Positions 5,527 through 10,146 of a DNA stretch of 10,146 nt are shown piece after piece. The position numbers were made by a program, and so were the translations under genes. The notes under the pieces were generated by a model that was not told where the DNA came from, made no database searches, and saw only the letters and a program-made list of their open reading frames with translations. The stretch lies in NCBI GenBank assembly GCA_001593845.1, contig LUCF01000016.1, forward strand, positions 1 through 10,146. The letters are read 5' to 3'. The DNA comes from Candidatus Bathyarchaeota archaeon B63. GTDB lineage: Archaea; Thermoproteota; Bathyarchaeia; Bathyarchaeales; DTEX01. The first letter of the stretch is position 1, and the number at the start of each line of letters is the position of its first letter.

Positions 5527-5625
5527 GTGATTAGAGTTAGCATCTGCGGGAGGAAAGGTGGTTGAGGCTGGAACACCGCCATCACCAAGTATCTTAGCCC
5601 CCCAGGGCCCTTTGATGATGGATAA
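5527..5625 (+). pseudogene. Possible remnant of a P-loop ATPase N-terminus (MinD/CooC-like)
   Basis: From GTG 5527 the plus strand reads VIRVSICGRKGG, a TGA at 5563-5565, then GWNTAITKYLS and a stop at 5623. The layout of a hydrophobic strand, CG, KGGxGxxT and a following helix matches the deviant Walker A start of MinD/ParA/CooC-type ATPases (xxICGKGGxGKTTxxxxLA). Here the variable residue is a stop, the catalytic Lys after GxG reads as Trp, and one Arg is extra. Nothing recognisable follows in any frame. A TATA box and leaderless spacing upstream support a former gene start. The match covers only about 25 codons, so chance is possible. Confidence 0.4.
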
Positions 5626-5635
5626 GAATTTATCC
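5620..5635 (+). promoter_or_regulatory. Palindromic TATA-like element before valS
   Basis: GGATAA-GAAT-TTATCC is a perfect inverted repeat with 6-base arms and a 4-base centre. Its AT core (AATTTAT) is the best TATA candidate for valS, giving a start near 5655 and a leader of about 30 bases. A symmetric site over a promoter can be an operator; no regulator is known from this window. Confidence 0.4.
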
Positions 5636-5674
5636 ATATGCTCAACGCCTCCTCCCAGATCATGCTTCTTTAAT

Positions 5675-5680
5675 GGTGAG
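5675..5680 (+). promoter_or_regulatory. Ribosome-binding site of valS
   Basis: GGTGAG lies 5 bases before the ATG at 5686 and pairs well with the archaeal 16S rRNA 3' end. It decides between three nearby ATGs (5673, 5681, 5686) in favour of 5686, the one in frame with the synthetase. Confidence 0.7.
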
Positions 5681-5685
5681 ATGAG

Positions 5686-8154
5686 ATGACCAGCGGAGAG
5701 ACTCAAGAAGAGTATAGGCCGAAGCTTAGGGGGAAGACTTGGGACCCGAAGATGGAGCCCATCCTATTCCAGAGGTGGCAGAAGGAGAGGATCTACGAGT
5801 TCGTGAAGAACTCTGAGAAGCCCATCTTCAGCATAGATACTCCCCCACCATACGTAAATACTCCAGTCCACATAGGACAGGCATACACCTACGTCTGGAT
5901 GGACATCTTCGCCAGGTACAAGCGGATGACGGGCTATAATGTTCTGTTCCCGATGGGCCTGGATAAGAACGGCCTGCCCGTCGAGGTTCAGGCTGAGAAG
6001 ACCTTCGGGATATCGATGCATGAGACCCCGAGAGAGGAGTTCATAGAGAAATGCAAGCATATACTGATCGAGAGCGGGGAGCAGTCCCTAGAGACCTTCA
6101 AGCGTTTAGGCCTGAGCTGCAACTCCTGGAGCCTCGAGCACCGGATAGGCGGAAGATACGAGACTGACGATCCTGAGTACCGTCGGCTGACACAGGAGAC
6201 CTTCATATATTTCTGGAATCGGGGGCTGATATACGAGGATGAGAAGACGACGAATTACTGCCCGGTCTGCGGGACGACCATCTCAGACGCGGAGGTCGAG
6301 TACCAGGAGGAGGAGACGGATCTAAACTACATAAAATTCAGGGTGAAGGAGTCAGGTGAGGAGATAATCATAGCCACAACCAGGCCTGAGCTCCTATGCT
6401 CCTGCAGGATAGTGATCTTCAACCCTGAGGATGAGAGATACCGGCATCTAGAAGGGAAGCACGCGGTCGTCCCGATCTACGGCCATGAGGTCCCAATAGA
6501 GCCCCATCCATACGCGAAGCCGGAATTCGGCTCAGGGCTGGTCATGATATGCAGCTTCGGCGATTACAGCGACGTGAGGATTCTGAGGGAGCTGAATCTC
6601 ACGCCGATCTACGCGATCGACGAGAAGGGAAGGATGAACGAGAACGCCGGGAAATACCGGGGCCTAACGGTGAAAGAGGCGAGGGAAAAGATCGTGCAGG
6701 ACCTCAGGGATGAGGGGCTGATCGTCAAGACGGAGAGGATCAGGCAGAGGAGGCCTATCTGCTGGAGATCCAAGAACCCGATAGAGTTCGTTCCGATGAG
6801 GGAATACTACCTTAAACAGGTCGAGTTCAAGGATGAGATCCTCAGAATAGCCGATGAGATGAGGTTCTTCGCCCCAGAGAACAAGCAGATACTGATCGAC
6901 TGGATAAACTCCGTCGGGATAGACTGGGTCATCTCTAGGCGGAGGTTCTACGGGACCGAGATCCCCCTCTGGTACTGCGAGGGATGCGGCTACATCTACG
7001 TCCCCAAGCCTGGGAGATACTATCAGCCATGGAAGGAGAAGGCCCCAATCGAGAAGTGTCCACGATGCGGGTCTACCCGTTTCCGTGGGGAGGAGAGAAC
7101 ATTCGACACATGGTTCGACTCAGCAACCTCAGAGGTCTACATCCTCGGATACCTATGGGACAAGGACTTCTTCGAGAAGAACTTCCCATGCAGCCTCCGG
7201 CCGCAGGGGAAGGAGATAGTCCGGAACTGGCTGTACTTCACGATGCTGAAGTCCTTCCTCCTATTCGGGAAGCCCCCCTTCAGGGACGTCTGGATCCACA
7301 TGCACGTCGTAGATGAGGAGGGCAGGAAGATAAGCAAGAGCAGGCCGGAGACGTGGATCGACCCGCAGGAGGTGATAAGGAGGTTCGGGGCGGAGGCCTT
7401 CCGCATATGGACAGGCCTCGAGGGAAACATAACGAGGGGGGACATCAGATGCTCATCCGAGAGGATCGAGGGAACATCGAAGTTCCTCACGAAGCTCTGG
7501 AACATAGCGAGGTTCATATCCTCATTCCCGCAGGACTTCGGGGAGTACGAGCTAGCAGCGATGGATAGGATGATCCTCGCCAGGCTGAACGATCTGATAG
7601 AGGAGTGCAGGAGAGGATACGAGGAGATGAACGCCTTCGCCGCAGCCACAGCGATACGGACATTCACATGGAACATCTTCGCTGATCACTACATCGAGGC
7701 CGTCAAGTCTAGGGCCTACAACCGCAGCGGGCTCTTCAGCCGGAGGCTCCAGAGGGGCGCCTGGTACACGCTTCACAGCGTCCTCACGACCTTATTGAAG
7801 CTCTTAGCTCCCATCGCCCCATTCATAACCGAGGCCATATGGCTCGAGGTCTACTCAGACGAGAGCATACACACGCAGAGGTTCCCGGAGAGGAAACCGG
7901 AATGGGAGAGCGAGATGGCCAACCTGATCCAGAGGTTCATCGAATTCAATAACGCCATCTGGAGATACAAGAAGGCGAGGGGCATAGCGCTCAGTCAGAG
8001 GCTGCCAGCCCGACGCGTCTATGCACCCGCCGATCTAGAGCCGCTTAAGGACGACCTCAAGGCTATGCATAGAATAGATGACCTCAGATTCGGCGCTCCC
8101 AGGGAGGCTGAGGAAGCCATCCAGACAGCAAGCGACATCTTCATCATAAAATAG
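5686..8154 (+). CDS. valS: Valyl-tRNA synthetase (archaeal type)
   Basis: Class Ia synthetase that charges tRNA-Val with valine in the cytoplasm and edits misactivated threonine. It has 822 residues, the expected size for archaeal ValRS and shorter than IleRS. Signatures in order are DTPPPYVNTPVHIGQA with the HIGH-type motif as HIGQ (62-65), PMGLDKNGLPVE (archaeal ValRS pattern), zinc-type CPVCG (Cys192/Cys195), and the CP1 editing domain with TTRPELL from residue 231 and GSGLVMICSFGD. Then come a second zinc ribbon (Cys431/Cys434 with Cys458/Cys461), FDTWFDSATS, KISKS (548-552) and an alpha-helical anticodon-binding domain from about residue 600 ending near APIAPFITEAIW. GLDKNGLP in place of the GWDCHGLP of IleRS and the ValRS-like CP1 pattern separate it from IleRS. 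The final Gln of HIGQ departs from the bacterial consensus. It converges on the MBL-fold gene with 19 bases between stops. Confidence 0.94.
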   Translation: MTSGETQEEYRPKLRGKTWDPKMEPILFQRWQKERIYEFVKNSEKPIFSIDTPPPYVNTPVHIGQAYTYVWMDIFARYKRMTGYNVLFPMGLDKNGLPVEVQAEKTFGISMHETPREEFIEKCKHILIESGEQSLETFKRLGLSCNSWSLEHRIGGRYETDDPEYRRLTQETFIYFWNRGLIYEDEKTTNYCPVCGTTISDAEVEYQEEETDLNYIKFRVKESGEEIIIATTRPELLCSCRIVIFNPEDERYRHLEGKHAVVPIYGHEVPIEPHPYAKPEFGSGLVMICSFGDYSDVRILRELNLTPIYAIDEKGRMNENAGKYRGLTVKEAREKIVQDLRDEGLIVKTERIRQRRPICWRSKNPIEFVPMREYYLKQVEFKDEILRIADEMRFFAPENKQILIDWINSVGIDWVISRRRFYGTEIPLWYCEGCGYIYVPKPGRYYQPWKEKAPIEKCPRCGSTRFRGEERTFDTWFDSATSEVYILGYLWDKDFFEKNFPCSLRPQGKEIVRNWLYFTMLKSFLLFGKPPFRDVWIHMHVVDEEGRKISKSRPETWIDPQEVIRRFGAEAFRIWTGLEGNITRGDIRCSSERIEGTSKFLTKLWNIARFISSFPQDFGEYELAAMDRMILARLNDLIEECRRGYEEMNAFAAATAIRTFTWNIFADHYIEAVKSRAYNRSGLFSRRLQRGAWYTLHSVLTTLLKLLAPIAPFITEAIWLEVYSDESIHTQRFPERKPEWESEMANLIQRFIEFNNAIWRYKKARGIALSQRLPARRVYAPADLEPLKDDLKAMHRIDDLRFGAPREAEEAIQTASDIFIIK

Positions 8155-8173
8155 AGATCCCCAATGTTGCTGG

Positions 8174-9004
8174 CTAGTTCCCCATGAATAGGCTTAGGTC
8201 AGCCTGCCTTTTAGGCTCGCCCATCCGGATCTTCTCCTTCATGAGGATGCGCATCCCATACCTCGCCGCTACTGTGGGAACACCCGTCTTTTCTTCTATG
8301 AGCTTAGCCTCCCGGCTCGGGGACTTCATGATCATCATCATCCCGAAGTGGGTTATAACGAGCATCTCAGGCTTAACCTCATCGGCTACCCTCGCAGCAT
8401 CATCAGTCGTCATGTGTCCCTTCCACGGCTGACCAGAGGGCCTCAAGACGGAGAGTATGAGAAGCCTCACGCCGCTGTAAAACTCGCTGAGCCCATCGAA
8501 GTATTCCGAGTCCGGGAGGTACCCAATCGCCCCTGAACTTGGAATCTCGAATCTGAATCCCACCGTATCCGGGTCCGCATGCACGGCCCTCCCAACCTCG
8601 ACTGAGAGGTCGCCGACCTCAAATCTGGATCCTACCTCAGCCTCGATAACCCTCTCCGGCAGCTCCCTATGATAGTTCGAGATCGCCCTGTCACAGACCT
8701 CGTTTCCTTTCAGGACGCTTCTGGAGGCGGCGAGCAGCCCCCTCCTCGTTCTACCTCCCCGCGTCATCGCCTCTATCAGGATCCCAGCGTCGTTAGTGTG
8801 GTCCAGATGCGAGTGCGAGATGAGTATCGCGTTTATCTTCTGGGGATTCAGCCCGAGCTCCAGGGAGTATATCAGCGCGCCCGGGCCTGGATCGATATGC
8901 ATGTTCACTTCCTCAGAGATGAGCCTTATCCCGCCAGTCTTCGCTCTCTGAGTTATCGTCGCGAACCGTCCGCCCCCAGTTCCCAAGAAGATTAACTCAA
9001 CCAC
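8174..9004 (-). CDS. Metallo-beta-lactamase-fold hydrolase
   Basis: A 276-residue metal-dependent hydrolase of the MBL superfamily. It opens with the first-strand pattern VELIFLGTGGGRF, carries the zinc motif SHSHLDH (His64, His66, Asp68, His69), and has further candidate ligands His142, Asp165 (GYLPDSEYFD) and His219 (ITHFG). The opening resembles RNase Z/PhnP-type members, but the long insert and C-terminus are not those of tRNase Z, so the substrate is unknown. It has no signal peptide or membrane segment and is likely cytoplasmic. The start is the second of two nearby GTGs (9004-9002), with GAGGGG 6 bases upstream. A TATA-like box lies about 50 bases before the start. It diverges from pyrH and converges on valS. 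The fold call is firm and the function open. Confidence 0.88.
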   Translation of the reverse strand: MVELIFLGTGGGRFATITQRAKTGGIRLISEEVNMHIDPGPGALIYSLELGLNPQKINAILISHSHLDHTNDAGILIEAMTRGGRTRRGLLAASRSVLKGNEVCDRAISNYHRELPERVIEAEVGSRFEVGDLSVEVGRAVHADPDTVGFRFEIPSSGAIGYLPDSEYFDGLSEFYSGVRLLILSVLRPSGQPWKGHMTTDDAARVADEVKPEMLVITHFGMMMIMKSPSREAKLIEEKTGVPTVAARYGMRILMKEKIRMGEPKRQADLSLFMGN

Positions 9005-9032
9005 ACGTTGCCCCTCTTCAGAACCGCCTTCT

Positions 9033-9046
9033 ATCTTTAGAAAGAT
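9033..9046 (+). repeat. 14-base palindrome between the MBL-fold gene and pyrH
   Basis: ATCTTT-AG-AAAGAT is a perfect inverted repeat with 6-base arms and a 2-base centre. It lies between the MBL-gene TATA box and its start codon, in the divergent region shared with pyrH. ATCTTT occurs again at 9063-9068. An operator role is possible; nothing more can be shown. Confidence 0.4.
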
Positions 9047-9050
9047 GCTG

Positions 9051-9060
9051 AGTATAAGTT
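9051..9060 (-). promoter_or_regulatory. Possible TATA box for the MBL-fold gene
   Basis: The minus strand reads AACTTATACT, about 50 bases before the GTG start. Transcription starting 25 bases downstream would leave a leader of about 25 bases carrying the GAGGGG ribosome site. Confidence 0.4.
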
Positions 9061-9103
9061 AAATCTTTGGAACGTCGGGTCCGCTGGGGGGCTTGAGATA
9101 GGC

Positions 9104-9111
9104 TATTATAC
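9104..9111 (+). promoter_or_regulatory. Possible TATA box for pyrH
   Basis: TATTATAC lies about 36 bases before the TTG start of pyrH, leaving a leader of roughly 10 bases. A GGTG motif at about 9133-9136 could act as ribosome site. Confidence 0.4.
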
Positions 9112-9143
9112 ATCGACGCAGATCATTCTTTTGGTGCGGATGA

Positions 9144-9818
9144 TTGAGGATCGTGCTGAGGATCGGCGGATCGGTGATAGCCTCCCCACCGGATCCTAAG
9201 ATGCTCAACAGGTACGTCGAGGTCATCACCCAGATTCTCAGGGAGGGCCATGGGATGATCATAGTTGTAGGCGGGGGAAGACCAGCGAGGGAATTCATCC
9301 AGATAGCCAAGGATATGGGGATGGAGGAGCCCGAGCAGGATGAGGTGGCGATCTCAATCTCAAGGGTCTTCGCCCAGCTCATCTCAATGAAGATGGGAGG
9401 CCACGAATGGAAGGATGTCCCCACATCCCTCGAGGAGGCGAGGGATGCCCTAAGGAGGAGGGGAGTCGCTGTTATGGGGGGGCTTAGGCCTGGGATGACG
9501 ACCGACGCGGTTGCCGCCCTAGCCGCCTCAGAGATCGATGCAGATCTGATAATAAAGGCTACTGACCAAGATGGGGTATACACGAAAGACCCCGAAAAGC
9601 ACCCTGAGGCTGAGAAGATTGATGAGATGAGCTTTGAGGACCTCGCCGCGCTGCTGGAGAGGGAGAGACACACGGCCGGGATCCACCAGATAATCGACCC
9701 AGAGGCAGCCCGCATACTCAGGGAGAGAAGGATCAGAACCATAGTCGTTAACGGGTTCAACCCGGAGAATGTCCTAGCCGCGCTGAGGGGAGAAAAGGTC
9801 GGAACCCTTATCCATTAG
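9144..9818 (+). CDS. pyrH: Uridylate kinase (archaeal UMP kinase)
   Basis: Amino-acid-kinase-fold enzyme that phosphorylates UMP to UDP with ATP in pyrimidine nucleotide synthesis; family members are hexamers in the cytoplasm. The protein has 224 residues, the archaeal length. It shows the N-terminal nucleotide loop LRIGGSVIA (Gly8-Gly9-Ser10), IVVGGGRPARE (GGG at 43-45), the UMP-binding GGLRPGMTTDAVAA block (112-124), ATP-site TDQDGVYTKDP (140-150) and IIDPEAARIL near the end. The first strand has Arg6 where many homologues have Lys; archaeal relatives vary here. The start is TTG at 9144, chosen because homologues begin MRIVxxIGGS and GGTG lies 7 bases upstream. It diverges from the MBL-fold gene and is followed by a tRNA gene. 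Confidence 0.94.
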   Translation: MRIVLRIGGSVIASPPDPKMLNRYVEVITQILREGHGMIIVVGGGRPAREFIQIAKDMGMEEPEQDEVAISISRVFAQLISMKMGGHEWKDVPTSLEEARDALRRRGVAVMGGLRPGMTTDAVAALAASEIDADLIIKATDQDGVYTKDPEKHPEAEKIDEMSFEDLAALLERERHTAGIHQIIDPEAARILRERRIRTIVVNGFNPENVLAALRGEKVGTLIH

Positions 9819-9885
9819 TCCTCCCTCCGAATTCACCTCTTTTCCGGCGAGGCCCTCTGTTGGGAGTAAGTCCCCTAAGCCAAAC

Positions 9886-9899
9886 GGAAAAAATTAATA
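9886..9899 (+). promoter_or_regulatory. Promoter of the tRNA-Leu gene
   Basis: The stretch from 9886 is purine- and AT-rich (GGAAAAAATTAATAG), resembling an archaeal BRE plus TATA box, about 40 bases before the mature 5' end of the tRNA. Transcription would begin a few bases before the gene, leaving a short 5' leader for RNase P. Confidence 0.45.
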
Positions 9900-9957
9900 G
9901 AAAGCGAAACCCAGCTTATTAGAACGATGAAGAGCGGGGGTAGCAGAGCCAGGTCAA

Positions 9958-9973
9958 ACATTCCGATGGACGA
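9958..9973 (+). other. Probable D-loop intron of tRNA-Leu
   Basis: The D-loop carries extra sequence after GGTCAA. The insert can fold as GTC (9953-9955 region) with GAC (9969-9971) around a CAT-TCCG-ATG hairpin, with a 3-base bulge AAA (9956-9958) on one side and GAG (9972-9974) on the other. This is a relaxed bulge-helix-bulge target for the archaeal splicing endonuclease. Cutting between the second and third bulge bases removes 9958-9973. An end point one or two bases different (for example 9959-9975) fits the D-loop about as well. Confidence 0.6.
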
Positions 9974-9982
9974 GATGCGCGG

Positions 9983-10012
9983 AGCATCCCCGACCCGTAG
10001 GGATGCGCGTAA
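9983..10012 (+). other. Probable intron at position 29/30 of tRNA-Leu
   Basis: The 30-base insert contains the perfect hairpin GCATCCC (9984-9990) / GGGATGC (10000-10006). Outside it, GCGC (9977-9980) pairs with GCGT (10007-10010), leaving 3-base bulges GGA (9981-9983) and AAG (10011-10013). This is a bulge-helix-bulge. Cutting after the second base of each bulge joins CGG to GA and gives the exact anticodon stem CGGGA. Two independent lines, exon pairing and splice-motif geometry, give the same boundaries. Position 29/30 is not the canonical 37/38 site but is known among TACK archaea. Confidence 0.8.
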
Positions 10013-10072
10013 GACTCAAGATCCCGTCCCGAAGGGGTACGTGGGTTCAAATCCCACCCCCCGCACCAAACC

Positions 10073-10087
10073 GGAACCTACGGTTCC
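10073..10087 (+). terminator. Hairpin after tRNA-Leu
   Basis: GGAACC-TAC-GGTTCC forms a perfect 6-base-pair hairpin 5 bases after the CCA end, followed by a pyrimidine-rich stretch with TTGTTTTC (about 10100-10111). The hairpin plus T-rich tract may mark the 3' end of the tRNA transcript or help processing. Archaeal termination mostly needs only the T-rich tract. Confidence 0.4.
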
Positions 10088-10146
10088 TAGGTTACCTCCC
10101 TTGTTTTCATTGAAAATCTGTTCTAGGGCTTTAACTGCTTGAATTA

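Larger units (their letters stand above)
9934..10068 (+). tRNA. tRNA-Leu(CAA) with two probable introns
   Basis: The ends pair perfectly as an acceptor stem: GCGGGGG (9934-9940) with CCCCCGC (10058-10064), followed by discriminator A and an encoded CCA (10066-10068). The T arm is GTGGG-TTCAAAT-CCCAC (10041-10057). A long variable arm (10027-10040) and the D-loop GAGCCAGGTCAA mark a leucine tRNA. The anticodon loop CTCAAGA (10015-10021) gives anticodon CAA (10017-10019), reading UUG. The contiguous sequence does not fold. Removing 9983-10012 creates a perfect anticodon stem CGGGA/TCCCG. Removing 16-17 bases from about 9958 brings GCA (9943-9945) and TGC (9976-9978) together as the D stem. The mature length would be about 86 nucleotides including CCA, normal for tRNA-Leu. 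The arms are seen directly; splicing is inferred. Confidence 0.92.

Noticed and set aside
5563..5565. In-frame TGA in the P-loop stub as a recoded codon
   Set aside because: No selenocysteine-type structure is seen, the downstream Lys of the Walker motif is also lost, and the frame ends soon after.
9059..9760. 233-codon minus-strand frame opposite pyrH
   Set aside because: It is a shadow of pyrH: Ser/Leu/Ile-rich pseudo-hydrophobic sequence. The plus strand has all UMP-kinase motifs.
9927..10142. 71-codon plus-strand frame at the right end
   Set aside because: It runs through the tRNA-Leu gene; the RNA secondary structure explains the sequence.

Overview
The window looks like chromosomal DNA from an archaeon, probably a thermophilic member of the TACK/Thermoproteota side. 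The evidence is an archaeal aRF1 release factor, a Rio2 kinase, a PDCD5-family protein, an archaeal-type valyl-tRNA synthetase, an archaeal-type UMP kinase and a tRNA-Leu broken by non-canonical introns. Many starts are TTG or GTG, ribosome sites are of the GGTG/GAGG type, and AT-rich TATA-like boxes lie about 25-30 bases before likely transcript starts. The lineage is not resolved from this sequence. Coding DNA is GC-rich with heavy AGG use for arginine; the intergenic stretches are AT-rich.

Layout. Bases 1-1524 (minus strand) hold a type I sulfatase and, downstream of it, the first 53 codons of a radical-SAM anaerobic sulfatase-maturating enzyme that runs off the left edge. The sulfatase frame is broken near its end: a recognisable C-terminal tail continues in another frame to base 248. 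Bases 1565-2470 (minus) encode Rio2. Diverging from it on the plus strand are a small SWIM zinc-finger protein (2617-2904) and aRF1 (ending at 4262). The stretch 4263-5065 has no intact gene; it carries the decayed remains of an AbrB-type antitoxin and a PIN-domain toxin, with palindromes upstream. A PDCD5-family gene follows (5066-5446). Then comes a short gap with a TATA box and a broken P-loop ATPase start (5527-5625), then valS (5686-8154). A metallo-beta-lactamase-fold gene (8174-9004, minus) converges on valS and diverges from pyrH (9144-9818). The window closes with tRNA-Leu(CAA) at 9934-10068, which appears to need removal of two introns, one in the D-loop and one at position 29/30.

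How it works together. Most intact genes are housekeeping functions of translation and ribosome maturation (Rio2, aRF1, ValRS, tRNA-Leu), plus pyrimidine nucleotide synthesis (UMP kinase). The sulfatase and its dedicated activating enzyme form the accessory unit and suggest use of sulfated organic compounds under anoxic conditions. The two broken loci (toxin-antitoxin and P-loop ATPase) mark the intergenic gaps as sites of past insertion and decay. No wholly new multi-gene system was found. The most unusual items are the doubly interrupted tRNA, the frameshifted sulfatase tail and the toxin-antitoxin remnant.
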